A stretch of DNA of 64,000 bases from Sandaracinus amylolyticus (GTDB lineage: Bacteria > Myxococcota_A > Polyangia > Polyangiales > Sandaracinaceae): assembly GCF_000737325.1 (NCBI RefSeq), contig NZ_CP011125.1, forward strand, positions 9,362,001-9,426,000. Reading direction: 5' to 3'. Position numbers and translations under genes: made by a program. Positions 8,144-17,111 of this stretch are shown in pieces. The notes beneath the pieces were generated by a model that ran no database searches, was not told the origin of the DNA, and saw only the letters and a list, made by a program, of their open reading frames with translations. Every line of letters begins with the position of its first letter. Position 1 is the first letter of the stretch.

Positions 8144-9570
8144 GGCCGCACCTCGCCGTCGACGAGCGTCAGCTCGCTGATGATGCGCCCTTCGATCGGC
8201 GCCTCGCGGCGGCTCGCGATCGACACGACGAGCCGGCGTCCCGCCGGCAACCACTCGCGCGCAGCGTCGCGCGTGGCGTCGGCCGTCACCGCGCGATAGC
8301 GCTCGAGGTTCGCGCCGACGTCGAAGTACCCGCCGGGAAACGCGGGCATCCGCTGTCCGAGGCGCTGCGCGCGCTGGAGCGAGTCGTCGAGCCGCATGAT
8401 CTCGCCCTCGACGAAGCTCGTGCGCCAGCGATCGAGCACCCGCGCGTCCATCGGCGTCTCGCGCATGGTCGCGAGCTCCGCGTCGAGCGCCTCGAGCGAC
8501 GCGAGCGTGCCCTGGCCGCGCGGCACCGTGACGACGACCTCGAACGTCGAGCACAACGCGCCGCTGTCCTGCCGCACGTCGACCGAGAGCGCTCCGCCGG
8601 CGACACGGATGCGCTCCTCGAGCCGGTGCTCGAGCTCGCTCGCGACGAAGTCGAGCGCGGCGTCCGAGGCCGTGCCCCACGGAGGCGAGGGCCAGATCAC
8701 GTAGAGCAGATCGTCGGCCCGCTGCGCCTCGGCGAGCACGCGGCGCTCGCCGTCGAAGCGCACCGGCGGCGGCACCTCGATCGGCGGCGGCGTCGCGGCG
8801 CCCGCGGGACGCAGCGGCGCGAAATAGCGCTCGATCCATGCCCGCGTCGGGTCGGGATCGAACCCGCCGGACACGACGAGCGTGATGCGCGCCGGGACGT
8901 AGTGGCGCTGGAAGAACGAGTGCACGTGCGTCGCGCGGATCGCCTGCACGTCGTCTCGCCGCTCGAGCGCGCGCGAGTACGGATGGCCCGCCGGATAGAG
9001 CAGGCCGAGCACGAGATCCCAGACCGCTTCGCGGCCCCAGGTCCGCAGCTCGCGCTCGCGATCGACGACTCGACGCTGCTGCTCGACCGCCGCGTCGTCG
9101 ACGGCGTCCATGCCGTGCGCGAGCCGCTCGGCCTCGAGCCACAGCACGCGCTCGAGCGCGCCGCGCGGCACGACCTCGTAGTAGCGCGTGAAGTCGTCGC
9201 TGGTCTCGCCGTTGTGCTCGATGGCGCCCCAAGCATCGAGCCGCGACGACACGTCGCCCGGCGCCGCCGCGGTGCCGCGGAAGAGCAGGTGCTCCGTCAG
9301 GTGCGCGAGCCCGGTCCAGCCGTCGGGCTGATCGCGTCGCCCGACGTCGACCGAGACGAGCACCGTCACGGTGTCGCGCCCCGGCAGCGGATCGAGCACG
9401 ACGTGCAGCCCGTTCGACAGCTCGTAGCGAACGGTCGAGGGCAGCGATTGCGCGCGCACGACGGCGTGAGCGCCGGCGATCGCGACGAACGCGAACAGCG
9501 CGAGCGCGAGATCACCAAAGCGGACGCGCGTGCGTGACGCGCGCGCTGGAACGAGCACGGTGGGCCCCAT
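8140..9570 (-). CDS. M16 zinc peptidase, catalytic subunit, exported
   Basis: 476 residues. The start at 9570 gives a signal peptide (about 1-41, ending in VVRAQS); the frame stays open upstream but that part lacks coding character. The inverted zinc motif is HLTEH at residues 90-94, with the downstream glutamate supplied from the VEQQRRVVDRERE segment (about 162-174). ELSNGLHVVLDP and the late SGGFDPDPTRAW match M16 lobe borders. It is translationally coupled to the motif-less M16 lipoprotein that follows. The likely role is degradation or processing of peptides in the periplasm as a heterodimer. Confidence 0.9.
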   Translation of the reverse strand: MGPTVLVPARASRTRVRFGDLALALFAFVAIAGAHAVVRAQSLPSTVRYELSNGLHVVLDPLPGRDTVTVLVSVDVGRRDQPDGWTGLAHLTEHLLFRGTAAAPGDVSSRLDAWGAIEHNGETSDDFTRYYEVVPRGALERVLWLEAERLAHGMDAVDDAAVEQQRRVVDRERELRTWGREAVWDLVLGLLYPAGHPYSRALERRDDVQAIRATHVHSFFQRHYVPARITLVVSGGFDPDPTRAWIERYFAPLRPAGAATPPPIEVPPPVRFDGERRVLAEAQRADDLLYVIWPSPPWGTASDAALDFVASELEHRLEERIRVAGGALSVDVRQDSGALCSTFEVVVTVPRGQGTLASLEALDAELATMRETPMDARVLDRWRTSFVEGEIMRLDDSLQRAQRLGQRMPAFPGGYFDVGANLERYRAVTADATRDAAREWLPAGRRLVVSIASRREAPIEGRIISELTLVDGEVRP

Positions 9571-9588
9571 GGGGCGCAGGTATAGAGC

Positions 9589-9632
9589 AGAGCTCGCGAT
9601 CGAGCCGCTGGTGGCGCTCGATCGCGAGCTCT
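9589..9632 (-). terminator. Perfect 17-bp hairpin at the end of the FG-GAP gene
   Basis: The arms at 9589-9605 and 9616-9632 are exact reverse complements with a 10-base loop. The hairpin lies just after the stop of the minus-strand FG-GAP lipoprotein gene and before the next gene on that strand. There is no strong U tract, as is common in very GC-rich genomes, so termination activity is inferred from place and stem strength. Confidence 0.6.
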
Positions 9633-9638
9633 CGGGCT

Positions 9639-11939
9639 TCACTCGAGACAGTCGGCGACGTCGCGCGCCGAATTGTTCGCCTCGCGGCACTCCGCGATCG
9701 TGCGCGCGTCATCCGCGGTCGCCTCGAACACGCCGTCCGCGGGCACCGGCGCGGTGCAGCTCACGGTCGTGCACACGCCGGGCGCCACCGGCTCGGTCGT
9801 GCGCAGGTCGCAGAGCCGCGTGCGCGCTCCGTCGTCGCCGATCTGATCGAAGACGACCTGGATGCCGGTGTCGAGGAACACCGGACCGCGGTTGCACAAC
9901 GTCGCGCGCATGTCGGTGCTGCCGTCGGTCACGCTGCACAGCGCGGTGATCGACTGGATCGTGAGGTCGGGCCCAGCGCTGCGCGCGCCTTCGCCCTGCA
10001 CGTTCTGACGGAAGTTGTTGAGCTCGTCGTCGGCCCAGTTCGCGCGCATCTCGCTGGTGCGCGGGATCGTTCCGTCCTCCTCGACGTTGGTCACGTGATA
10101 GCCGTGCTGGTTCCAGATCGTGCGCGACGAGGGCCAGCGATCGCTCCCATCGCGATACACGCGGATGCCGGCGACGCAGTCGCGATGCTGCGCGCGGCAC
10201 ACGTTGCCGTCGCCGGGCGTGCCCGCGATCGCCGCGACGCAGCCGTAGGTCGTGCCGCACTCTGCATCGGTGGTGCAGCGGCAGAGGCCCTCGTCGCACG
10301 CGCCCGACACGCAGTCCGCGTCGCTCTCGCAGCCGACACCGGCGAACAGCGGATCGACCGCGGGGCAGTACCCGGGGTTGCACGACGCGCTCGCGCCCAT
10401 GATCACCTCGGCCGATCCGTCGGCGTCCGAGTCGACGACGATCGGGTTCTCGGTCCACGTCCACGAGAAGCGCGCCTGCGAGAACACGACGTCGCCGGTC
10501 GTACCGTCGTACACGCGCACGAAGCACTCGTCGCCGTACACCACCTCGGCGCGTGCGTCGTTGTTGAAGTCGAAGACCGACGAGCCGGTGCGCTGGCTCG
10601 TGCTGTCCTGCGAGGGCTGGCTCCAGAGGCGGCCGTCGTCCTCGGCGAGATCGAACACCTCGTAGCTGTCGCCGAACGCGACGCCGATCTCGCGCACGCC
10701 GTCACCGTCGAAGTCGGCGATCGTCGGCGGCCCGCCGTTGCCCTCGGAGAGGCGGTCGTACTCGACGATCAGCCCGCCCGCGAGGGTGCGCACCGAGACC
10801 TCGCCGTACATCACGGTGACGACCTCGGGGCGTCCCGGCGCGTCGCCGCGCACGGCCGGGAAGTCGCCGAGATCGGCGACCGCGGTGAACCCCGCGCGCA
10901 CGGTCGTCGAGAATCCGCTCTCGATCGCGAAGGTGCGCGTCGTCGCGTCGAACTCCCACGTGGCGTTGCCCGCGACAGCCTCGACGCGGCCGTCGTCGTC
11001 GAAGTCGCCGACCGGCACCGGCGTGCCGTTGCCGATGTGCACCCAGCCCGGCAGCGTCGTCACGCGCACGCCGTTCGAGTCCCACACCGCGCCTTCGTAG
11101 AGCACCTCGGGCCGCGCGTCGTCGTCGAGATCGTAGAGCGAGACCGCGCCCCACTGGCACTGCGTCGAGCCCCAGGTGTCGGGCTCGCCGCTCTCGAGGG
11201 TGGTGCGCCACGCGACGCTCAGCGATCCATCGGTCGCGACGCGGAACGCGGCGAGACCGCCTTCGATCGCGGCCGCGACGATCTCGGGGCGACCGTCGAG
11301 ATCGAGATCGCCGATCGCCGGCGTGACCGGCGAGTCGAGCACGACGTCGGTCGAGACCGCCTGCGAGACACACGTCGCGCCGTCGAGCACGCGCAGCACG
11401 CCGCCCGAGGTGCAGCCGCGCGGCGTGCCGTCGGTGTACGCGTAGTCCGCGACGTACACGATGCTCGGGCGCGAGGGCGAGCCGATCCCGAGGTTCGCGA
11501 CGAGCGGCGTGCCGAGCGCGCGGATCGCCTCCGGGCGCGGATCGCCGGCGGGCGCGGTCTCGAACGCGCACTGGATCTGCGGGCGCACCGGGCCCGAGCT
11601 CTCGGGGCGCGTGCACGTCTCGTCGTGCTCGCCCGGACCGAACGGGACGCAGCGTCCGTCGACGCAGCGCGCGTCCCCGGCGCACGTTCCTTCGTCGCAC
11701 GGCGGGCCGCTCGCATCGCCGCCCGGCGTGTGCGCGTCGGCCTCGATCGCGCCGTCGTGCCCGTCGTTCGTGCCGCCGTCCCCCGGCGCGACGCACTCGC
11801 CCTCGATGCACGCAGCGCCTCCGCTGCAGTCGGCGGCCGTCGCGCAGGCGCGCGCACCTCCGCCGCTCGAGCACTCGCACCCTGCGAGCACGAGCGCGAC
11901 GAGCAGGAACGATCCGAACGAGAGACCACGATCGAGCAT
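9639..11939 (-). CDS. FG-GAP/VCBS beta-propeller lipoprotein
   Basis: 766 residues. Lipobox LVLAGC with Cys21, then a Cys-rich segment (CATAADCSGGAACIEGECV) and an Ala/Gly/Asp-rich linker. The central region has repeated calcium-binding FG-GAP motifs: DLDLDGRPEIV, DFDDDGRVEAV, DFDGDGVREIG, DFNNDARAEVV and DSDADGSAEVI. A second Cys-rich insert (about 535-585) precedes RRIWNQHGYHVTNV, and a CARDB-like beta domain with paired cysteines ends the protein. GAGGT precedes the ATG. It is probably anchored at the cell surface, where the propeller would bind proteins or sugars. A paralogue lies at 28872-31337. The ligand is unknown. Confidence 0.85.
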   Translation of the reverse strand: MLDRGLSFGSFLLVALVLAGCECSSGGGARACATAADCSGGAACIEGECVAPGDGGTNDGHDGAIEADAHTPGGDASGPPCDEGTCAGDARCVDGRCVPFGPGEHDETCTRPESSGPVRPQIQCAFETAPAGDPRPEAIRALGTPLVANLGIGSPSRPSIVYVADYAYTDGTPRGCTSGGVLRVLDGATCVSQAVSTDVVLDSPVTPAIGDLDLDGRPEIVAAAIEGGLAAFRVATDGSLSVAWRTTLESGEPDTWGSTQCQWGAVSLYDLDDDARPEVLYEGAVWDSNGVRVTTLPGWVHIGNGTPVPVGDFDDDGRVEAVAGNATWEFDATTRTFAIESGFSTTVRAGFTAVADLGDFPAVRGDAPGRPEVVTVMYGEVSVRTLAGGLIVEYDRLSEGNGGPPTIADFDGDGVREIGVAFGDSYEVFDLAEDDGRLWSQPSQDSTSQRTGSSVFDFNNDARAEVVYGDECFVRVYDGTTGDVVFSQARFSWTWTENPIVVDSDADGSAEVIMGASASCNPGYCPAVDPLFAGVGCESDADCVSGACDEGLCRCTTDAECGTTYGCVAAIAGTPGDGNVCRAQHRDCVAGIRVYRDGSDRWPSSRTIWNQHGYHVTNVEEDGTIPRTSEMRANWADDELNNFRQNVQGEGARSAGPDLTIQSITALCSVTDGSTDMRATLCNRGPVFLDTGIQVVFDQIGDDGARTRLCDLRTTEPVAPGVCTTVSCTAPVPADGVFEATADDARTIAECREANNSARDVADCLE

Positions 11940-12137
11940 CCAGACCTCGAGAGCAGAAAGGGCGAGCGCCGCGCGAGGCGCGCGGGCGCACGTGGGTGAC
12001 GCGCCTGCATCGGCGCGTGGGTCGCACCTCGTCGGGTGCGCGCGCGATCAGCGCGAGGAGCGCGATCGCGACGGTGCGCGGGATTGGACGGGGCGAGACG
12101 TTTCCGTCATGCCTCTCCGCCAAGGAGAGAGACGACC

Positions 12138-12623
12138 ATGACGATCCAGATCGGCGACCGCATCCCCGACGCGACCCTCATGTACATGACGGCCGACGGA
12201 CCGAAGCCGCTCGCGACGCACGAGGTGTTCGCAGGAAAGAAAGTCGTGCTCTTCGGGGTGCCCGGCGCGTTCACGCCGACGTGCTCGGCGCAGCACCTCC
12301 CCGGCTACGTCGATCGCCACGGCGAGCTCGTCGCGAAGGGCATCGACACCGTCGCGTGCATGGCCGTGAACGACGCGTTCGTGATGAGCGCGTGGGGCAA
12401 GGCCCAAGAGGTCGACGGCAAGGTGCTGATGCTCGCCGACGGCAACGCGGAGCTCACGAAGAAGCTCGGCCTCGAGCTCGACGCATCGGGCTTCGGCATG
12501 GGCACGCGCACGCGGCGTTTCGCGCTGTACGCGGAGGACGGCGTGGTGAAGGCGCTCGAGATCGAGCCCGGCCGCGGGCTCACGGTGTCGAGCGCCGAGA
12601 CGATGTGCTCGAAGATCGGATGA
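12138..12623 (+). CDS. Peroxiredoxin, Prx5 type
   Basis: 161 residues beginning MTIQIGDRIPDATL, with AAGGAGAGA as ribosome site. The active-site motif PGAFTPTCS places the peroxidatic cysteine at residue 49, and Thr46 of the PxxxTxxC signature is present. The HLPGYVDRH continuation is typical of the Prx5/PrxII group. It reduces hydrogen peroxide and alkyl hydroperoxides using thioredoxin- or glutaredoxin-type donors in the cytoplasm. Two further cysteines (in VACMAV and ETMCSK) could serve as resolving residues, but the canonical position cannot be settled by eye. The next gene begins within a dozen bases and is likely cotranscribed. Confidence 0.93.
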   Translation: MTIQIGDRIPDATLMYMTADGPKPLATHEVFAGKKVVLFGVPGAFTPTCSAQHLPGYVDRHGELVAKGIDTVACMAVNDAFVMSAWGKAQEVDGKVLMLADGNAELTKKLGLELDASGFGMGTRTRRFALYAEDGVVKALEIEPGRGLTVSSAETMCSKIG

Positions 12624-12633
12624 GGTGAGGTCG

Positions 12634-13470
12634 ATGTTCGCCGACGTCGTGCTGGCGCGCCGCATCGAAGCGGCGGAATCGGGGCTGACCCGCGAGGTCG
12701 CGGAAGCGGTGCGGGCGCACGGGACACGCGAAGTGCTCCTGCGTGCGCTCGGTGGGCTCGGCGTCGGCGTGTGGATCGGGGGATCGCCGTTCGACAAGGT
12801 GATCGGCTGGGGCTTCGGCGACGCGGAGGCCGAGGACGCGGCGCTGCGCGGGTTCGAGGACGCGGTGCGATCACGCGAGGGCGCAGTGCAGCTCGAGCTC
12901 TCGACGCTCGCCGATCTGTCGCGCGCGGACGCGCTGATCGCGCGCGGCTACACGCTGGTCGGAGCGGAGAACGTGCTCGGGATGCGGCTCGATCGCGCGT
13001 CGCTCGCGCCGCCGGCGATCGAGGTGCGGCGCGCGCGGGACGACGAGGGCGACGCGTGGATCGACACCGTGGTGAACGGCTTCGAGCACCCCGACGGCGC
13101 GCACGTCGCGGCGCACGAGGCGTTCCCGCGCGACGCGCTGGTGCAGGTGTTCCACGACATCGCGGGCGCGCAGGGCTACCGGCGTTATCTCGCGATGCGC
13201 GAGGGCGCGATCGCGGGAGGCGCGAGCCTGCGCGTGCATCGCGACGAAAACGGCGCGATCGCCCAGCTCGCGGGCGCGGCGACGTTGCCGGCGCATCGCC
13301 GCCGCGGCGTGCAGAGCGCGCTGCTCCGCGCGCGACTGCGCGACGCGGCCGAGGCGGGCTGCGACCTCGCGGTCGTGACGACCCAACCCGGCTCGCGCTC
13401 GCAGCACAACGCGCAGAACGCCGGCTTCGCGCTGCTCTACACGCGCCTCGTGCTGGTGCGCGGCGCCTGA
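12634..13470 (+). CDS. GNAT-family N-acetyltransferase
   Basis: 278 residues from the ATG at 12634; a GTG at 12625 in the same frame is also possible. The C-terminal half holds the acetyl-CoA motif A of GNAT enzymes, LAGAATLPAHRRRGVQSALL (about residues 210-230), with RRRGVQ as the pyrophosphate loop. It is followed by the late strand-helix SQHNAQNAGFALLYTRLV. The N-terminal half looks like a divergent GNAT-like or linker domain (IGWGFG, ARGYTLVGAENVLG). The acceptor substrate is unknown. It converges on the lipoxygenase-like gene with three bases between their stops. Confidence 0.85.
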   Translation: MFADVVLARRIEAAESGLTREVAEAVRAHGTREVLLRALGGLGVGVWIGGSPFDKVIGWGFGDAEAEDAALRGFEDAVRSREGAVQLELSTLADLSRADALIARGYTLVGAENVLGMRLDRASLAPPAIEVRRARDDEGDAWIDTVVNGFEHPDGAHVAAHEAFPRDALVQVFHDIAGAQGYRRYLAMREGAIAGGASLRVHRDENGAIAQLAGAATLPAHRRRGVQSALLRARLRDAAEAGCDLAVVTTQPGSRSQHNAQNAGFALLYTRLVLVRGA

Positions 13471-13473
13471 CTT

Positions 13474-14967
13474 TTAGTACTGGATGCTCGCGGCGATCTC
13501 GCCGAGCGGGATGAAGCGCTTGATGCCGCGCGACGGGAGATCCGCGTCGACGCGGCGCAGGCGCTCGATGAACTCGTTGTGCACGGCGCGCAGCGCGTCG
13601 GTGCCGAAGTCGTACTCGGTGTCGATCAGCTTCGTGACCGTGGTCGGCGCGAAGAACATGCGGTGCGCGAGGTGCGACTTGAACAGGTCGATGCGCCGCG
13701 AGAGCTTGCCGCGATCCACCGCGCTCCCGGCGCGCGCGACCGGCGGCGGCACGCGCAGGCGGAAGCACTTCCACTCGACGGGGATGTCGGTCGCGAAGTC
13801 GTGGTGATCGGTCGAGTGCACGACCGTCACGTCCCAGAGCATCACCGCGAGCGCGAACGCGAGCTTCTCGCGCGTGCGCTGCTTCCCGGCCGCGTCGACG
13901 TGCCGGTACGGCAGCTCGGGGAACGACTCGATCCACACGCGGATCCAGCGCGCCCACTCCTCGCAGTACGACATCTCGTCGTCGTCCATCGCGCCGACGA
14001 CCTGCTGCGTGAGCCAGTGGAACGGGCCGAAATAGGACTCGAGAAAACGTCCGTAGTCCGTCGGAGGCAGCCCGAGCGAGGCAATCGAGTCGGCATATCG
14101 GTAGCCGGGATATGCGGCATTGTCTCGAATGCCCTTGTATCCGGCGATGAAGAACGACATCAGCCCATCACTCGCGCGGGCGGTGAACGGGTCGTAGATC
14201 GTGTGTCGGAATTCGCTGATCACCGACGCGGGCGACTGCAGCACTGCATTGTCGAGCACGAGCGAGAACCGCAGGTGCGGGTGCAGCAGCTGGAAGAGCA
14301 GGTGATCGGTCGGGATCGAGCCCTTCGTGATCGCGTTGATCGTGTCGTACGGGAAGTGGACGTTGGGGTGCTCGGTGAAGAGCGTCCCGTAGCTGCAGCC
14401 CTGCAGGACGAAGTACTTCGCGAGCTCCCACGACGCGCCGTCACCGGGGCGCAGCACGAGCTCGGTCTCGCCGATCGCGACCGCCTCGACGACGAACGTG
14501 GGGCTCGTCGGGCCCTCGCGACGCAGCAGCGTGATCGTCGGCGCGACGTACATGCCCTCGTACGGATCGACTCTCGCGATCGGCGTGAAGTCGATCTTGT
14601 AGCGGAGCGCGCCGTCGCTGGGATCCAGGCCGAATTTCGCGTGATCCGGCGGATCGAGCGGCGCGAGGAAACGCGAGTAGAGCCCGCGTGTGAGCGCGCT
14701 CGCCAGCGCGTCGTCGGGGATCTCGGGGAGCTCGCGGAACCCGAGCGCCTTCACCAGCGCGGCGGGCCCGCACACGAACAGGTCGCGCATGTAGCGCAGG
14801 CCGATGTGCAGCTGGAAGTCGAGGACCTCCTGCCACGGGAGGTGCAACACCTCGGGCGCGGTGCCGAGGGGCTCGGTGGGCGAGGGCTGTGGCCAAGGGC
14901 CCTTGCGCGAGTAGAGGAACTTCTTCTTGGGGACATTTCCGATACGACCCGCGTTCTGGAGGAACAT
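13474..14967 (-). CDS. Divergent lipoxygenase-like protein with altered metal ligands
   Basis: 497 residues from the ATG at 14967, which follows AGGGGAGA; a GTG six codons upstream is possible. Lipoxygenase landmarks are seen in order: W-x-LAK (WELAKYFVLQG, from residue 180), an H-x3-H pair at 200 and 204, DHLLFQLLHPHLRFSLVLDN (the H-P-x-x-K-L-L-x-P-H-x-R-F segment of the family), a late HSTDHHDF at 384-390 and a C-terminal IAASIQY. In known lipoxygenases the first pair is H-x4-H, the late pair is His/Asn four apart and the last residue is Ile. Here these are H-x3-H, His384/His388 and Tyr497. The fold call is fairly safe; iron binding and fatty-acid oxygenation are uncertain. Confidence 0.65.
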   Translation of the reverse strand: MFLQNAGRIGNVPKKKFLYSRKGPWPQPSPTEPLGTAPEVLHLPWQEVLDFQLHIGLRYMRDLFVCGPAALVKALGFRELPEIPDDALASALTRGLYSRFLAPLDPPDHAKFGLDPSDGALRYKIDFTPIARVDPYEGMYVAPTITLLRREGPTSPTFVVEAVAIGETELVLRPGDGASWELAKYFVLQGCSYGTLFTEHPNVHFPYDTINAITKGSIPTDHLLFQLLHPHLRFSLVLDNAVLQSPASVISEFRHTIYDPFTARASDGLMSFFIAGYKGIRDNAAYPGYRYADSIASLGLPPTDYGRFLESYFGPFHWLTQQVVGAMDDDEMSYCEEWARWIRVWIESFPELPYRHVDAAGKQRTREKLAFALAVMLWDVTVVHSTDHHDFATDIPVEWKCFRLRVPPPVARAGSAVDRGKLSRRIDLFKSHLAHRMFFAPTTVTKLIDTEYDFGTDALRAVHNEFIERLRRVDADLPSRGIKRFIPLGEIAASIQY

Positions 14968-15101
14968 TCTCCCCTGATGGTGCACCCATTCGCGGGTCGG
15001 CGAGAACGGTGGATTTTCGGTACGGAGATGACGGCTCGTTTGCCTAGCACGTCAATCGCCCGATCAGCGCGCGTACGCGCGGTGTACTCTGCGCCGCGAA
15101 G

Positions 15102-15677
15102 ATGCTGAAACAAGCGCGCGGCAAAGCCAGCCTCGTCCTCCACATGCGCAATTACGCGGTGCAGACCTACGGTCAGCAGGCGTGGAGCACGGTGGTCGAG
15201 CGCGCCAGTCGTGAGGATCGAGAGGTGCTGTCCGGCATGCTGCTCGCGGGCGGGTGGGTGCCGATCGGCGTGGTCAATCGGGCGGTCACCACGCTGCTCG
15301 CCGAGCACCGCACGCGCGACGACGAGATGCGGAAGCTCTCGGCGTTCATCGCCGACAACGATCTCGGCACCGTCTACAAGATGGCGCTGCGCTTCGGGTC
15401 GCCCGAGTTCCTGCTCTCGCGCACCGGCTCGCTGTGGAATCGCTACTTCGACAGCGGCACGTTGACGCCGAAGGACATGGGGCCGCGTCACTGGCGCCTG
15501 ACGCTCGACGCGCCGGTGGGCGACGACGTCGCGCCCAACCAGCTCTTCTGCGGGCCCGGATGCCCGGCGTGGATCGAGATGGGCCTGCGTCTGACCGGCG
15601 CGACGAACGCGTCGGTGCGGCACACGGAGTGTCGCTACTCGAACGGCTCGAGCTGCTCGTACGTCGTGACGTGGTGA
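15102..15677 (+). CDS. DUF2378/V4R-like myxobacterial protein
   Basis: 191 residues, no signal peptide. The C-terminal part resembles the Myxococcus paralogous family TIGR02265/DUF2378 and the related V4R/haem-NO-binding folds: LWNRYFDSGTLT, then CGPGCPAWIEMGLRLTGA and a terminal HTECRYSNGSSCSYVVTW with paired cysteines. Such domains bind small molecules or metals, and many copies occur in myxobacteria without known function. The gene is divergent from the lipoxygenase-like gene (134 bases between starts), so they may share regulation; this is only positional. Confidence 0.6.
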   Translation: MLKQARGKASLVLHMRNYAVQTYGQQAWSTVVERASREDREVLSGMLLAGGWVPIGVVNRAVTTLLAEHRTRDDEMRKLSAFIADNDLGTVYKMALRFGSPEFLLSRTGSLWNRYFDSGTLTPKDMGPRHWRLTLDAPVGDDVAPNQLFCGPGCPAWIEMGLRLTGATNASVRHTECRYSNGSSCSYVVTW

Positions 15678-15827
15678 TCGTCGCGCGCGTGTCGGGGACA
15701 TCCTCGACGAACGCGCGCGCAGTGCGGCACGAGGCCTCACCCCCGGCGGCGAGAACGCATGTTCCCACGCGAGGATCTTCGCCAGTCCGGCGAGAGCGCG
15801 CGTTATGCTGCCGCCGGGAGGGATGGG

Positions 15828-17111
15828 ATGACGAAACCGCTGCTCGAGCTCCTCGAGCGCGCGTCGCTGGACGCGCTCGCCGAGCGATTCCGCTCCGACG
15901 AGGAGACGAACCTACCGGCGCTGTTCCCACTCGAGACGCTGGCGCTGTTGCGCGCCATCTCGAACGAGGCGCCCCTGGACACGCTCGACGCGGACGACGT
16001 CGAGCGTCCGGTCGTCGTCGTCGTGCACGGCATCCTCGGAGGGCACCTCGCGGAGCGCAGCGATCCGAGCGCGCGCATCTGGTGCCACGCGGGGCGCACC
16101 GTGACCGGCAGCGTCGCGCGTCGGCTCGCGCTCGCGGACGCATCGTGGGCGCGGCCGCACGAGGAGTCGGACGTGGTGCCCGAGCGCGCGCCGCTCTATC
16201 TCGCGTACGGCCCGGCGATCACCGCGTGGCAGCTCTGCGGCATGCACGTCGAGACGATCACGTACGACTGGCGGCGCGACGTGCGCGACGAGGCGCGTCG
16301 GTTCGGCGATCAGGTGCGCGCGCTGCGCGCGAAGCACGGCCGTCCGATGATCCTCGTGGCGCACTCGATGGGCGGGCTCGTCGCGAGCGCGTGGGCGCAG
16401 CGGAGCGACGCCGATCTCGACGCGTTCTCGCGCGTGGCGTTCGTCGCGGTGCCGCTCGGCGGCAGCTTCGACGCGGTCGCGGCCCACCTGGGCGAGCCGT
16501 GGCTGATGCACGCGCTCGGCGCAGCGTCGATCGACGAGACGTTCGACGACGTGCGCGCGATGGCGTCGTCGTGGCCGGGTCTCGTGCAGCTCTTCCCGCA
16601 CGGGGCGGTGCTCGACGCGCACCTGGTCGACGACGAGACGTGCTGGGAGCCGGGGCGCGCGCCGCGCGCGTTGCTGCGGACGATGCGCGACGCGCTGCAC
16701 GACACGCTCTTCGACAGCCCGCTCGTGCAGCGCGCGGTGCGCTTCTACTCGAGCTGGTATCCGACCAAGACGGGCGTGGAGCGCGCGTCGAACGGACGCC
16801 TGCGCATCGGGGGCTACGGCGCGGGCGACTTCGTCGTGCCGCTCGCTTCGCTGCGCGCGGGCGGCGACGCGCCGACGCTCCGCACGACGGTGTGGCACCC
16901 GCAGACCGTGGTCGATCCCGTGGTGATCGCGAAGGTGCTCTCGTGGGGCTACGACAGCGCGGCCGCGCTGGTGGGCGCCGCCGTCGACGAGCAGGCGAGC
17001 GCGACGCCCGAGGAAGTCACGCCCGATCACGACGCGCGCTTCGCGTCGATGCGACCGCCGCAGCTGGACGCGCCCGCGACCGCCGCGGACGAGGCGATCC
17101 TCACGCGCTGA
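15828..17111 (+). CDS. Alpha/beta hydrolase, LCAT/lipase-like
   Basis: 427 residues from an ATG preceded by GGGAGGGATGGG. The strand-loop VVVVVHGILGG (about residue 62) supplies the oxyanion hole, and LVAHSMGGLVASA is the nucleophile elbow (GxSxG-like, Ser near 177). The wide spacing between these, with a WCHAGRT insert, fits the lecithin-cholesterol acyltransferase-like group. No signal peptide is seen, so it is probably cytoplasmic. The catalytic acid and histidine cannot be fixed by eye; a late WHPQTVVD is a candidate for the histidine region. The stop abuts the stop of the converging phosphatase gene in a TGATCA palindrome. Confidence 0.8.
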   Translation: MTKPLLELLERASLDALAERFRSDEETNLPALFPLETLALLRAISNEAPLDTLDADDVERPVVVVVHGILGGHLAERSDPSARIWCHAGRTVTGSVARRLALADASWARPHEESDVVPERAPLYLAYGPAITAWQLCGMHVETITYDWRRDVRDEARRFGDQVRALRAKHGRPMILVAHSMGGLVASAWAQRSDADLDAFSRVAFVAVPLGGSFDAVAAHLGEPWLMHALGAASIDETFDDVRAMASSWPGLVQLFPHGAVLDAHLVDDETCWEPGRAPRALLRTMRDALHDTLFDSPLVQRAVRFYSSWYPTKTGVERASNGRLRIGGYGAGDFVVPLASLRAGGDAPTLRTTVWHPQTVVDPVVIAKVLSWGYDSAAALVGAAVDEQASATPEEVTPDHDARFASMRPPQLDAPATAADEAILTR

